Assembly: GCF_000585375.1 (NCBI RefSeq)
Contig: NZ_KK073874.1
Coordinates: 1,302,001-1,366,000, forward strand
DNA: 64,000 nt
Origin: Cryptosporangium arvum DSM 44712
Lineage (GTDB): Bacteria; Actinomycetota; Actinomycetes; Mycobacteriales; Cryptosporangiaceae
Direction of reading: 5' to 3'
Below the pieces are notes generated by a model. That model had not been told where the DNA came from. It worked only from the letters and a program-made list of their open reading frames with translations, and did no database searches. Made by a program: the position numbers and the translations under genes. Below are positions 15,341 through 24,865 of this stretch, piece by piece (position 1 is the stretch's first letter; every line of letters begins with the position of its first letter).

Positions 15341-16092
15341 GGGAACTCGGCGGCGGCGCCGGCCGCGCCCGGGGTGCGGACGAGGATGCGGGTGCGGTCG
15401 GCGCGGAACAGGTCGTGCGAGAACTCGAACGGCACACCGTCGCCGTCGTTCGCGGTGCGGGTGATCGACAGCAGCGGCGCGCCGGCGTCGACGCCGAGCA
15501 CCGACGCCTCGGTCGGCCCGGCCGACACCGCCTCGATCCGTTCCAGCGCCTCGACCGGCCGGACCCCGTAGTGCTCGTCGAGCAGTTCGTACACCGACCC
15601 GCCGAGCGGTAGCTCGAGCAACCCGGGAAAACGTTCGGCCGGTAAGCGGGCGTGCTCCAGCGAGACCGGCGACCCGTCGGCCAGCCGGATCCGGACGATC
15701 TCGGTGACGAGGCCTCCCGCGTCGAGGTTCAGCGCCGCCGCGGTGACCTCGTCCGCGCTCAGGATGCTCGCGCTGATCACCCGCGACCCGGCGGTGAATC
15801 CCTGCGCCCGCAGCAGCGCAGGCACGCCGACGACGCTCGACAGGTCACGCTCGATCTTCGCCCGGCTCACGAACGTGCCGCCGCCCCGGCCCGGTACCCG
15901 GCGCACCACCCCGGACTGTTCGAGCGCCCCGAGGGCCTGCCGCAGCGTCGTGCGGCTGACCCCCAGGTCGCTGGCCAGTTCGCGCTCGGAACCGAGGCGC
16001 TGGCCCGGCTCGAGCGACCCCGAGGTGATCAGCTCCAGCATCCGGCGGCGCGCGCCGTCGACCGCAGTGCCGTCGGTGACATCGCTGGTCAC
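15337..16092 (-). CDS. GntR/HutC-type transcriptional regulator
   Basis: From GTG 16092 (GGTGAGAAG just upstream) the product is 251 residues. The N-terminal winged helix is clear (RRRMLELITSGSLEPGQRLGSERELASDLGVSRTTLRQALGALEQSGVVRRVPGRGGGTFV). It is followed by a UTRA ligand-binding domain (LLRAQGFTAGSRVIS ... VSLEHARLP). It is the last gene of a four-gene minus-strand cluster with an SDR, an APH-type kinase and a class III PLP enzyme. It probably controls that cluster and the divergent permease, through the inverted repeats at 19234-19270. The effector is unknown. Confidence 0.9.
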   Translation of the reverse strand: MTSDVTDGTAVDGARRRMLELITSGSLEPGQRLGSERELASDLGVSRTTLRQALGALEQSGVVRRVPGRGGGTFVSRAKIERDLSSVVGVPALLRAQGFTAGSRVISASILSADEVTAAALNLDAGGLVTEIVRIRLADGSPVSLEHARLPAERFPGLLELPLGGSVYELLDEHYGVRPVEALERIEAVSAGPTEASVLGVDAGAPLLSITRTANDGDGVPFEFSHDLFRADRTRILVRTPGAAGAAAEFP

Positions 16093-16132
16093 GCTCTTCT
16101 CACCCCCTGGCCCGAGGCGCTCAGGATATCGC

Positions 16133-16897
16133 TCAGCCGGTGACGATCGCGTCGAGCGATTCCGGCAGCGTCTGTCCACCGTCGACGACGATCGTCTGGC
16201 CGGTGATGTAGGCGGCCTCGTCGGTCGCCAGGAACAGGCACGTGTTGCCGATCTCCTCGACCGCCCCGAGCCGGCCCAGCGGGATCGACGCCTCCATCGT
16301 GCGCAGGTAGTCCTGGCCGAGGTCGACGAGCCCTTCGGTGAGCACGTTGCCGGGCAGCACGGCGTTGACCGTGATCTTGGCCGGGGCGAGTTCGAGCGCG
16401 GCCGTGCGCAGGAAGCCGAGCTGGGCGGCTTTGCTGGCGCCGTAGTGCGACCAGCCGGGGTAGCCGGTGATCGGCCCGGTGATCGACGACGTCAGGACCA
16501 CCCGGCCGTGGCCGGAGGCGGCGAGCGCGCTCGTGCAGGCCTGGACGGCGAAGATCGTGCCTTTCACGTTCGTGCCGAAGACCTCGTCGACGTCGGCCTC
16601 GGTGAGGTCGGCGAGTTTGCGGTCGGGGAAGATCCCGGCGTTCGCGCAGAGGACGTCGATGCCGCCGTGCCGTTCGATCGCGGCCTCGGCCATGCGTCGG
16701 CAGCCGTCCGGGGTGGCGATGTCGGCGGCGAACGCGTTGGCGCCGATCTCGTCCGCGGTGGCCCGGGCCGCGTCGAGGTCGCGTCCGACGATCAGGACCG
16801 ACGCGCCGGCGTCGGCGAACACCCGCGCGATGCCCTTACCGATGCCGCGGGAACCACCCGTGACGATCACGGACCGCCCGGCCAATGAGCTGAACAT
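16133..16897 (-). CDS. Short-chain dehydrogenase/reductase
   Basis: This 254-residue SDR has the NAD(P) motif [10 protein letters not shown], the NAG strand (LCANAG), catalytic Ser in LTSSITG, and YGASK carrying the Tyr and Lys. The C-terminus ([18 protein letters not shown]) is typical of the classical 3-oxoacyl reductase-like group. ATG 16897 with GGAGAG upstream was preferred; ATG 16909, overlapping the previous stop, is possible. Within the cluster it may oxidise or reduce a carbonyl made by the kinase/PLP pair. The substrate is unknown. Confidence 0.88.
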   Translation of the reverse strand: MFSSLAGRSVIVTGGSRGIGKGIARVFADAGASVLIVGRDLDAARATADEIGANAFAADIATPDGCRRMAEAAIERHGGIDVLCANAGIFPDRKLADLTEADVDEVFGTNVKGTIFAVQACTSALAASGHGRVVLTSSITGPITGYPGWSHYGASKAAQLGFLRTAALELAPAKITVNAVLPGNVLTEGLVDLGQDYLRTMEASIPLGRLGAVEEIGNTCLFLATDEAAYITGQTIVVDGGQTLPESLDAIVTG

Positions 16898-16908
16898 GGC
16901 GCTCTCCA

Positions 16909-17868
16909 TCAGGTGTGAGTCGAGAGGTACTGCTCGGCCAGGGCGCAGCTGCCCCGGGTGTAGCCGGCCCCGAGCTGGGCGGCGATGTCCACGGTGGAGT
17001 GCGAGCCGATCCACGCGGTGAGCAGGAGGCGGCGGAACAGCACGAACGTCCAGATCTCGGCTTCGTCGTCGGCCGGGAGCGGCGTCACCGACCGGTAGCC
17101 GCGCAGCCAGGCGTCGATGACCTCGGGGATCTCCGGGAGGTGCTCGACGAAACTCAGCGCCGCGCCCAGGTCGTACAGGTACCAGCCGAACCCGCAGTCG
17201 TCGAAGTCGATGACGCTCACGCCGTCGGCGACGAGCAGGTTGGCCAGCCGCAGGTCGGCGTGGATGAGCCCGTACCGCTCCGGTCCGGTGCCGAACCGTC
17301 GCAGCCGCTCGCGCAGCGTCGCTTCCAGGCGCGCGAGAACCGCCTCCTCGGCCGGGCCGACGCCGGGCGCGGAACGCCACGCACCCCAGCGCCCCGGGCC
17401 GGCGGCCGTGCCGAACGCGGCGTCGGCGTCCCAGTGAAAGCGGACGAACCCCGGCGGACGCGTCCACGACCGGGCGTGCACGTGCATCCGCGCGGTGAGC
17501 GCGCCGAGCGGCTCGAAGTCGGCCACCAGGTCGTCCTCGCGTGGTTCGCGTCCCGGCAGGAACTCGAACAGCACGCACTCGCGCGCCGGGCCGCCGGACG
17601 GGTCGGGCACGGTCACGACCCGCGCGCCGTCGAGCGCCGGAATCACCCGCGGCGTGCGGACCCCCGCCTCGGTGCGCAGCGCGTCGAGCCACGCCAGTTC
17701 GGACGGGATCGCGCCGGGCGGGTGGTAGTCCAGCCGGTGCACCCGGAGCACCACCGGCTCGGCGTCCGGCTCGCGGACCAGGTACGTCTCGTTTTCGGAG
17801 ACGTTGAGCAACTCGATCGTCGTGTCGGGGGAGAGGCCGTAACGCGCGGCGGCGGACGACGCGATCAT
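16909..17868 (-). CDS. APH-fold small-molecule kinase
   Basis: The 319-residue protein belongs to the aminoglycoside phosphotransferase/choline-kinase fold. The catalytic loop is [13 protein letters not shown] (about residue 212), followed by the metal site [17 protein letters not shown]. The N-lobe contains [10 protein letters not shown] and VVLRVHR. Such enzymes phosphorylate hydroxyl groups of small metabolites. Here it is encoded between a class III PLP enzyme (ATGA overlap) and an SDR. This resembles hydroxylysine kinase or aminopropanol kinase, which work with class III phospho-lyases. A resistance role is less likely in this catabolic setting. Confidence 0.85.
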   Translation of the reverse strand: MIASSAAARYGLSPDTTIELLNVSENETYLVREPDAEPVVLRVHRLDYHPPGAIPSELAWLDALRTEAGVRTPRVIPALDGARVVTVPDPSGGPARECVLFEFLPGREPREDDLVADFEPLGALTARMHVHARSWTRPPGFVRFHWDADAAFGTAAGPGRWGAWRSAPGVGPAEEAVLARLEATLRERLRRFGTGPERYGLIHADLRLANLLVADGVSVIDFDDCGFGWYLYDLGAALSFVEHLPEIPEVIDAWLRGYRSVTPLPADDEAEIWTFVLFRRLLLTAWIGSHSTVDIAAQLGAGYTRGSCALAEQYLSTHT

Positions 17869-19181
17869 CGGGTGTCGTCCCGGGAGAGCCGCACGGCCGT
17901 CCGGGTCCGCTCCAGGATGTCCGCCGCGAGCTCCGCGGTGACCAGCAGGCCCGGTTTGTACTGCAGGACACGCGGGTCGAGCGTCGAGAAGATCGCCCAG
18001 ACGCCGCCCTGGTAGAGCCGCCGCATGACGTACTTCGCGCCCTCGGGGTGCGCGAACTCCAACCCCATGACCAGCCCGTCCTTGCGGACGCCGACCAGCC
18101 AGTCCGGGAACTCGTCCCGAATGCGGCCGAGCCCGGACGCGAACAGCTCCGACAGCGCGGCCACGTTGTCCCGGGTCGACGCCCGCAGCGTCAGGTCGAG
18201 CGTGGTGAGCGCGGCGACGCAGCCGAGTTCGGCGCCGCCGAACGTCGAGATGTGGCCGAAGCCGTCCTCGGTGAGCCAGGCGGCGGCGCGGTCGCTCGCG
18301 AGCACCGCCGTGATCGGGTACAGCCCGCCCGACAGGCCCTTGCCGGTGACCAGGATGTCGGGTTCGACCGAGTGTTTCGTGATGGCCCACAGCTCACCGG
18401 TGCGGCCGAGTCCGGTCTGCACCTCGTCGGCGATGTAGAGCGTGCCGTGGTCCTCGCAGAGCCGCTTGACCGCGGCCAGGTAGCCCGGCGCCGGCATCGG
18501 GAAGCCGTAGGTGGCCGGGATCGTCTCCATGATCACCGCGGCCACGTCGTCGCCGCGCAGTGCGTCGGCCATCGCGGCCAGGTCGTTGAACTCGACGTGC
18601 GGGAAGTCGGCGGGCTGGTCGGCGAGGAACATCCGGGAGAACCGGTCGTCGCCGGTGCCGACCGCGAGCCCGGTGTGCCCGTGGTAGGCCTTCACGATCG
18701 AGACGATCTTGCGCCGCTTGGTGGCGTGCCGGGCCGACTTGATCGCGATGTCGATCGCCTCGCCGCCGCCGCTGCCGTAGATCACCTTGGTCAGGCCGGG
18801 AGGCGCCGTGCGCACCAGCGCTTCGGCCAGCGCGGTGCGGGCGATCGACGGGAAATGATGGTTCCCGACGTCGAACCGTTCGGTGGCTTTCGTGACGGCG
18901 GCGACGACCTCGGGGTTGCGGTGGCCGAGGTTGTACGTACCGCCGTTGAGGTGGACGTCGATCAGGGTGTGGCCGTCGACGTCGTGCAGGTGGTAGCCCT
19001 CGCGCCGGTCGATGACCAGCGGGACGCCCTCGTCGGTCCAGAATCGGGTCTTGCCGGGGTTCCAGTAGGTCTCCGAGGCTTCGAGCATCGCGTTCTTCGA
19101 CGCCCACGGGAAGCCGCCGCTCGTCACCGCGGCAGCGAGCTCGGAGACACGGTCGGTGGTCTGGTCGGGCTGCACGGTCAT
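17865..19181 (-). CDS. Class III PLP-dependent aminotransferase or phospho-lyase
   Basis: This 438-residue class III enzyme resembles glutamate-1-semialdehyde aminomutase-like proteins. The PLP lysine lies in [32 protein letters not shown] binds the cofactor phosphate, and [13 protein letters not shown] carries the PLP-ring aspartate. True transaminases and phospho-lyases (ethanolamine-phosphate, phosphohydroxylysine, aminopropanol-phosphate) share this fold and cannot be separated by eye. Translational coupling to a downstream APH-fold kinase makes the phospho-lyase reading attractive. An APC permease is transcribed divergently. Confidence 0.9.
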   Translation of the reverse strand: MTVQPDQTTDRVSELAAAVTSGGFPWASKNAMLEASETYWNPGKTRFWTDEGVPLVIDRREGYHLHDVDGHTLIDVHLNGGTYNLGHRNPEVVAAVTKATERFDVGNHHFPSIARTALAEALVRTAPPGLTKVIYGSGGGEAIDIAIKSARHATKRRKIVSIVKAYHGHTGLAVGTGDDRFSRMFLADQPADFPHVEFNDLAAMADALRGDDVAAVIMETIPATYGFPMPAPGYLAAVKRLCEDHGTLYIADEVQTGLGRTGELWAITKHSVEPDILVTGKGLSGGLYPITAVLASDRAAAWLTEDGFGHISTFGGAELGCVAALTTLDLTLRASTRDNVAALSELFASGLGRIRDEFPDWLVGVRKDGLVMGLEFAHPEGAKYVMRRLYQGGVWAIFSTLDPRVLQYKPGLLVTAELAADILERTRTAVRLSRDDTR

Positions 19182-19233
19182 GAGGAGCCTTCCGCGCCGG
19201 GTCGAACGTCATCCGCCGCGCTGCGGTAGGGCC

Positions 19234-19270
19234 ACCAACTTGCCTTGGTCGGACCGATTCGTCAATCGGT
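19234..19270. promoter_or_regulatory. Two adjacent inverted repeats between divergent promoters
   Basis: ACCAA/TTGGT (19234-19249, six-base spacer) is followed by ACCGATT/AATCGGT (19253-19270, four-base spacer). Both lie between the PLP-enzyme gene and the permease gene. They are candidate operators, most simply for the GntR-family regulator encoded at the end of the minus-strand cluster. Confidence 0.42.
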
Positions 19271-19419
19271 TGCACCGAAACATGACCGTAACCGCTGAGC
19301 TATTGATCGCTGGTCAACGCGGTGCCACATTTCTTGCCAACAATCCCTTCGAGCCCGGACGCGGTGCTGCGCCTCGGCCATTTCTCCTCATTTCCTGCTG
19401 TCAGGAAGGGCGTGGGCCC

Positions 19420-20994
19420 GTGAGTACGACGAAGGACGTCTCGGCCGAATCCGAGGGACTGACACCGCACGAGGTCCATCGCCTCAAGCCGGGCACGATC
19501 GGGTTGTGGGCGGTGCTGTTCATCGCGCTGGCCAACGCCGCTCCGATCACCGCGATGACCGGAAACGTACCGATCGCAATTGGTTTCGGAAACGGCCTCG
19601 GCGCACCGGCCGGGTTCTTCTTCGCCACCGTGATCCTGACGATCTTCGCGATCGGCTACGTCACGATGGCCAAGCACATCACGACCACCGGTGCGTTCTA
19701 CGGCTTCATCTCGCACGGGCTCGGCAAGGTGTGGGGAATGGGCGCCGGCCTGATGGCGACGCTTGCCTACATCGTGTTCGAGGCGTCACTGATCGGCATC
19801 CTGGCGTCCTTCACCAAGAGCACGATCGAGACGTTCGGCGGTCCGTCGATCAGCTGGCTCGTGTACGCGCTGATCGGCATCGTGATCATCGCCGCGCTCG
19901 GCTACTTCGAGATCTCGCTCTCCGGCAAGGTGCTCGGCGTCTTCCTGGTCGCCGAGGTGATCATCCTGGCGGCGCTGGCGATCTCGATCCTGGTGCGTGG
20001 TGGCGGCCCGAGCGGCCTGGAGGCCGGCGCGATCAACCCGGTCAACGCGTTCTCCGCGGTGGCCAGCGACCCGCAGGCCGCGATCACCGGCAGTGCCGCG
20101 ATCGGCCTGTTCTTCGCGTTCTGGTCCTGGGTGGGCTTCGAGACCACCGCGGTCTACGGCGAGGAGTCGAAGGACCCGAAGAAGATCGTCCCGCGGGCGA
20201 CGATGATCGCGGTGATCGGGCTCGGCCTGTTCTACGTGTTCGTGTCCTGGATGGCGATCGCCGGCAACGGGCTCGACCAGGCGATCGCGATCTCCCGCGG
20301 CAGCACCGGCAACGCGTTCGACCTGTTCTACGGCATCACCGACCGGTTCCTGGCCGGCTGGGTGAAGGACGTGTACCTGGTTCTGGTGGTCACCGGTTCG
20401 TTCGCCTGCGCGCTGGCGTTCCACAACGCGGCCTCCCGGTACCTGTACGCGCTCGGCCGCGACGGCGTGACGAGCGGCCTGCGCCGGACGCTCGGTTCCA
20501 CGCACGGCAAGCACGGTTCGCCGCACATCGCGTCGCTCGTGCAGAGCGTGATCACCGTCGTCATCACGCTGGGCTTCTTCTTCCTGCAGAAGCCCACCGA
20601 CGCTGCTCCGGACGTCGCCTACATCCACCAGTACGGGCTGATGGCGATCATGGGCACGATGGCGCTGCTGATCGTGCAGTCGATCTGCTCGATCGCGGTG
20701 ATCTGGTACTTCCACGTGCGCAAGCAGCACCCGGAGACCGCGAGCTGGTGGCGGACGTTCCTGGCGCCGCTGATCGGGGCGGTCGGCATGCTCTACGTCG
20801 TCTACCTGCTGTTCAGCAACATCGACTTCGCCGCCGGTGCGGCCGCGGGCAGTCCGATCTTCAAGGCGACGCCGTACATCGTGATCGGCATCGGCGTCCT
20901 CGGTGCGCTCGTCGCGCTGGCGCTGAAGTACCGCAGCCCGGAACGGTACGAGCGGATCGGCGCCACCGTGATGGCCGAATCGCACGAGCGGTAG
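19420..20994 (+). CDS. APC-family amino acid/amine permease
   Basis: From GTG 19420 (AGGAAGGG nine bases upstream) the product is 524 residues with about twelve membrane segments. Examples are TIGLWAVLFIALANAAPITAM, FFFATVILTIFAIGYV, and IGLFFAFWSWVGFETTAVYGEE, the last being a conserved APC substrate-site region. It imports an amino acid, amine or amino alcohol across the cytoplasmic membrane. It is divergent from the class III PLP enzyme and followed after nine bases by an acetamidase/formamidase gene, so the transported compound is probably nitrogenous. Confidence 0.9.
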   Translation: MSTTKDVSAESEGLTPHEVHRLKPGTIGLWAVLFIALANAAPITAMTGNVPIAIGFGNGLGAPAGFFFATVILTIFAIGYVTMAKHITTTGAFYGFISHGLGKVWGMGAGLMATLAYIVFEASLIGILASFTKSTIETFGGPSISWLVYALIGIVIIAALGYFEISLSGKVLGVFLVAEVIILAALAISILVRGGGPSGLEAGAINPVNAFSAVASDPQAAITGSAAIGLFFAFWSWVGFETTAVYGEESKDPKKIVPRATMIAVIGLGLFYVFVSWMAIAGNGLDQAIAISRGSTGNAFDLFYGITDRFLAGWVKDVYLVLVVTGSFACALAFHNAASRYLYALGRDGVTSGLRRTLGSTHGKHGSPHIASLVQSVITVVITLGFFFLQKPTDAAPDVAYIHQYGLMAIMGTMALLIVQSICSIAVIWYFHVRKQHPETASWWRTFLAPLIGAVGMLYVVYLLFSNIDFAAGAAAGSPIFKATPYIVIGIGVLGALVALALKYRSPERYERIGATVMAESHER

Positions 20995-21003
20995 GGGAGA
21001 ACG

Positions 21004-22023
21004 GTGCCCAGCTTCGACTTCCAACCGGATCCCGACGTCGACCCGGCCGGGCTCGTCTACACGTTCGGCGGGGTCGCTCCGGTCGCGTCGCTGACGCCGG
21101 GCACCGTACTCACCACCTGGACACGCGACTGTTTCGCCGGGGTCGTCCGCTCGGTGGACGACCGCAGCTCCGAGCTGTGCGACCCGCGCTATCTCAATCC
21201 GCAGACCGGCCCCTTCCACATCGAGGGGGCCGAACCCGGCGACACGCTCGCCGTCCACTTCATCTCGATCGAACCCCGGGAGACCTGGGGCGTCAGCACC
21301 ACCGTGCCGTTCTTCGGTTCGCTGACCGCGACCCCGGTGACGCCGCTGCTGCACCCGGCGCTGCCGGAACGCACCTGGATCTACGACCTCGACCGGGTCG
21401 CCCGGACCGTGCGCTACCGCGCGCTCGACTCGGATTTCACCGTGGATCTCCCGCTGGACCCGATGCACGGGACGGTCGGCGTCGCGCCGGCGCTGGGGGA
21501 GGTGCGTAACTCGCTCGCGCCCGGCGACTGGGGCGGCAACATGGACACCCCGGAGATGCGGGCCGGGGTCACCTGCTACCTGCCGGTGAACGTGGAGGGT
21601 GCGCTCTTCAGCTTCGGTGACGGCCACGCCCGGCAGGGCGAAGGGGAGACGTGCGGCGTCGCGGTGGAGACCGCGATGGACACGGCGCTCGTCGTCGACG
21701 TGATCAAGGGGCATCCGTGCCGCTGGCCGCGGATCGAGAGCGACGACTTCCTGATCACGACCGGGTCCACGAAGCCGCTCGAGGACGCGTTCCGGATCGC
21801 GCACTCCGAGCTGGTCGGCTGGGTCGCCGCCGAGGCCGGCCTGTCCACGCTCGACGCGTACCAGCTGGTCTCGCAGGCCACGCTGACGCCGGTGGCGAAC
21901 GTCGTCGACACGGTCTACACGATGACCGCGAAGATGCCGAAGTCCGCGCTGCCCGGCGTGGTGGCCATGGGGGGCGTCCACGCCCGCCTCCGCGCGCTCG
22001 GTGCGGCCTGGCTCTCCCGATGA
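21004..22023 (+). CDS. Acetamidase/formamidase family protein
   Basis: The 339-residue protein matches the FmdA/AmdA family, which hydrolyses short amides to ammonia and a carboxylate. Family features include PGDTLAVHFISIEP, DPMHGTVGVAP, GDWGGNMDTPEMRAG (metal/active-site region), and GDGHARQGEGETCGVAVE, the most diagnostic stretch. It follows the permease by nine bases, which suggests it acts on the imported substrate or on a product of it. The exact amide is unknown. Confidence 0.9.
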   Translation: MPSFDFQPDPDVDPAGLVYTFGGVAPVASLTPGTVLTTWTRDCFAGVVRSVDDRSSELCDPRYLNPQTGPFHIEGAEPGDTLAVHFISIEPRETWGVSTTVPFFGSLTATPVTPLLHPALPERTWIYDLDRVARTVRYRALDSDFTVDLPLDPMHGTVGVAPALGEVRNSLAPGDWGGNMDTPEMRAGVTCYLPVNVEGALFSFGDGHARQGEGETCGVAVETAMDTALVVDVIKGHPCRWPRIESDDFLITTGSTKPLEDAFRIAHSELVGWVAAEAGLSTLDAYQLVSQATLTPVANVVDTVYTMTAKMPKSALPGVVAMGGVHARLRALGAAWLSR

Positions 22024-22454
22024 CGAACGGCCCGGATCTGGACACCGCGTTGATGCTGTGCGCCACCGCGCTGGCCACGGCCCGGGACATCGGCGCGTTC
22101 GTGTCGGTCGCGGTCGTCGACGGCGGCGGCAACCTGGTGGCGTTCGTCCGGATGGACGGCGCCGAGATCGCCGGCCCGACGCTCGCCGTCGACAAGGCCT
22201 ACACCGCGGTCGCGCACCGGGTCTCCACCGACGTGCTCGGGGTGCTCGCCGGGCCCGGCGGTCCGCTGCAGGGGCTCGCCTCGGCTGCGGGCGGCCGGTA
22301 CGTCTGCTTCGGCGGCGGCAAGCCACTGTGGATGGAGGGCCGCGTTGTCGGCGGGGTCGGTGTGAGCGGTGGGACTGTTGAGCAGGATGTGGCGTGTGTC
22401 AAGGCCGCAGCCGACAAGTGGCCCCATACCGCACCTGCGGAATCCGCACCATGA
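22020..22454 (+). CDS. GlcG/HbpS (PduO C-terminal-like) protein
   Basis: This 144-residue protein shows the DUF336 fold: an N-terminal helix, ISV-type strand AFVSVAVVDGGGNLVAFVRMDGA, DKAYTAVAHRVST, and GGKPLWMEGRVVGGVGVSGGTVEQD. The family includes GlcG, the heme-binding HbpS and the C-terminal half of the corrinoid adenosyltransferase PduO. It is coupled by ATGA to the formamidase gene and lies just upstream of a B12-dependent diol dehydratase cluster. A link to cobalamin or heme handling is therefore possible but unproven. Confidence 0.85.
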   Translation: MTNGPDLDTALMLCATALATARDIGAFVSVAVVDGGGNLVAFVRMDGAEIAGPTLAVDKAYTAVAHRVSTDVLGVLAGPGGPLQGLASAAGGRYVCFGGGKPLWMEGRVVGGVGVSGGTVEQDVACVKAAADKWPHTAPAESAP

Positions 22455-22633
22455 TCATATTGGCCGTTCGGGGGACGTTGCGTAATCGGCCCGGTGGAAC
22501 AGCGTCACCGACACGGCCGAAATCCACCCATACTTTGCGGCGCCAATTCCCCCAGGCCTCCCTAGCTCGGCAGAATCGCGTTCGTATCAGCCATGCGGGT
22601 TGCGGGGCCCGAGGAACTGGACGGGTGCTTGCC

Positions 22634-24856
22634 ATGCTCATGAATCGTGCGCGTCTTGACGCCGCGTTACCCGCATTCGAATTAGGGGATCGGATCGGAC
22701 GTGGTGGCTACGGCGTCGTCTACGCCGCACGTCATCGTCGTATCGGCTGGCAGGCCGCGGTCAAAGTACTGGCCGACGGCGACACCGACGGACCGCTGCG
22801 GGAGCGGTTCGTCTCCGAAGCCACGTCACTCGCCGAACTCGACCATCCGCACATCGTGCGGATTCATGACTACGTGGAGCACGAAGGGCTGTGCCTGCTG
22901 GTCATGGAGCGGCTCAACGGCCCGATGCTGCACCAGCGCCCCGGTCTGACCGGGGTGGAGGCCTGCGGGGCGGGCCTGGCGATCGCGGACGCGCTCGCGG
23001 CCGTGCACGCGCGCGGGATACTGCACCGGGACGTCCGCCCGGAGAACCTGCTCTACAGCTCGGACGGAACGCTCAAGCTGGTGGGCTTCGGTACGGTTTC
23101 CGATGGTGCGTCGCTGATCAGTGCCGCCTCCGGGACGCCCGCCTACACGGCGCCGGAGCGCATCCAGGGCTTCCGGCTCGGCCCGGCGACCGACGTGTAC
23201 TCGCTCGGCGTCGTCCTCTACGAGTTGTTCAGCGGACGCCTGCCGTTCGGCCGTGACCTGCCGCTCTCCGCGCTGCTGCACCACCACGTCAACGTGCCGG
23301 CGCCGTGGCTGTCCGACGTGCCCAGGCCGCTGGCCGCGGTGCTCGACCGGGCGCTGAGCAAGAGCGCGAACGACCGGCCCCGGTCGGGTCACGAATTCGC
23401 GGTCGAGCTGGGATCCGCGGCCGCCGGTGCGCTCGGCGCGGACTGGCTCGACCAGGTCGCGGTGCCGATCCGGGTCAGCGGCCGGGTCCGGGACGCCGCG
23501 CGCGGCCGGCTGGCCGACGCCGACGTCCGGCCGGCGGTGACCGCGCGGGCCGGTGTGGCGCTGCCTGCGGGCGGCTCCGCTCCCACCAGCGGTGCGCCGG
23601 TCGGTGGCGGTGGTGGCGTCGTCACCGCTCCGCCGGACCCGGCCGGTTCGTTCGGCGAGACGGAATCCGAGGTCACCCGCCGCGCCCGCCAGGCGTTCGG
23701 CGCGACCGGCCGGCACTCGACGATCACCGAGCCCGAGCACCCGAACGACGCGCCGCCGGCCGACGTGCCGCCGCCGGCCGACTTCAGCGACTTCGACGAC
23801 GGATCCGGTGACGACGAGCGTCCCCGCCGGCCCTGGTACCGGCGCGGCTGGGCGATCGGCCTGAGCGCGCTCGTCGCCCTCGGCCTCATCGGGGGGTCCG
23901 CGCTCGTCGTGATTGCACCGTGGAAGTCCGACTCCGGCGACGACGTGCGCACGATCCGGACGTCGACGCCACGCGGGATGGTCGTCGACTCGGACGGCAA
24001 CCTGTACCTGAGCGACGTCTCCAACCGGCAGGTCCGGAAAGTGAGCCCGACCGGCCGGATCAGCGTGTTCGCCGGCACCGGCCCCGAGGTCACCGCCGGT
24101 TCCGGGGGCGACGACGGACCGGCGGTGAAGGCCCAGCTGGCGTTCCCGCAGTCACTCGCGATCGGCCCCGAGCGCAGCGTCTACATCGCCGACACCGCCG
24201 AGGGCCGGGTCCGGCAGGTCACCGCGGACGGCAAGATCCGCACGGTGGTGGGCGCGAAGCCGACCGCCGAGGAGGAGGACGACGCCGCTGACGCGCAGGC
24301 CGCGCAGCTCCCGAACTTCTTCGTGATCGCGACCAGCCGCACCGGGCAGCTCTACATCGCCGAGTCCGGCAGCGGCACCCAGCGCGTCCGCAGGCTCAAC
24401 ACCACCGGCGGCCTGTCCACCGTCGTCAAGAACGCCACGAACGACGAGGGCGAGACGAACTCGGACGCCGACGCCATCCAGTCGATCCGATCGATCGCGA
24501 TCGGCGGCGACGGCCGGATCTACGTGGCCGACCGGGGGCACAAGCTGATCTGGGGCTTCGAGCCCGGCGACGACACCCCCGACGCGGTCGCGGGCGGCGG
24601 CACGCTCGCCGACTGCCCGTCGAAGATCGTCTACAACGGGCCCGACACGCTCGCGATCGGCGACGGCGGCGAGCTCTACGTCGGCTCCTACGGGCTCTGC
24701 GAGCTCAAGGACGGCGGATCGGCACGTGAACTGGTCAAAAGTCAGTACATCGACGCGGTCGCGGCGGGGCGCAACGGTGACGTTTACTACCTCTCGAAGA
24801 ACACCATCTACAAGCGGACGTCGGCCGGCGTGGTGACCGAGGTCGAAGACAGCTAG
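22634..24856 (+). CDS. Membrane Ser/Thr kinase-like protein with NHL repeats, probable pseudokinase
   Basis: From ATG 22634 (or 22640) the product is about 740 residues. Residues 15-265 form a Hanks-type kinase domain. It has the Gly loop GRGGYGVVYAA, the VAIK-type lysine (K44), and TPAYTAPE. However, the catalytic loop reads HRDVRPEN, with Arg instead of the usual Lys at 135. The metal-binding DFG is GFG, with Gly at 151 in place of Asp. Loss of that Asp usually abolishes phosphotransfer. A disordered linker, one membrane segment (about 404-426) and extracellular NHL-type repeats (DGNLYLSDVSNRQVRKVSPTG) follow. Only nine bases separate it from the diol dehydratase gene. An active paralogue is encoded at 29427. 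Confidence 0.88.
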   Translation: MLMNRARLDAALPAFELGDRIGRGGYGVVYAARHRRIGWQAAVKVLADGDTDGPLRERFVSEATSLAELDHPHIVRIHDYVEHEGLCLLVMERLNGPMLHQRPGLTGVEACGAGLAIADALAAVHARGILHRDVRPENLLYSSDGTLKLVGFGTVSDGASLISAASGTPAYTAPERIQGFRLGPATDVYSLGVVLYELFSGRLPFGRDLPLSALLHHHVNVPAPWLSDVPRPLAAVLDRALSKSANDRPRSGHEFAVELGSAAAGALGADWLDQVAVPIRVSGRVRDAARGRLADADVRPAVTARAGVALPAGGSAPTSGAPVGGGGGVVTAPPDPAGSFGETESEVTRRARQAFGATGRHSTITEPEHPNDAPPADVPPPADFSDFDDGSGDDERPRRPWYRRGWAIGLSALVALGLIGGSALVVIAPWKSDSGDDVRTIRTSTPRGMVVDSDGNLYLSDVSNRQVRKVSPTGRISVFAGTGPEVTAGSGGDDGPAVKAQLAFPQSLAIGPERSVYIADTAEGRVRQVTADGKIRTVVGAKPTAEEEDDAADAQAAQLPNFFVIATSRTGQLYIAESGSGTQRVRRLNTTGGLSTVVKNATNDEGETNSDADAIQSIRSIAIGGDGRIYVADRGHKLIWGFEPGDDTPDAVAGGGTLADCPSKIVYNGPDTLAIGDGGELYVGSYGLCELKDGGSARELVKSQYIDAVAAGRNGDVYYLSKNTIYKRTSAGVVTEVEDS

Positions 24857-24865
24857 GGGCTCCGC

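Noticed and set aside
16909-17868. APH-fold kinase as an antibiotic resistance gene
   Set aside because: Coupled to a class III PLP enzyme, SDR and catabolic regulator; context favours metabolite phosphorylation.
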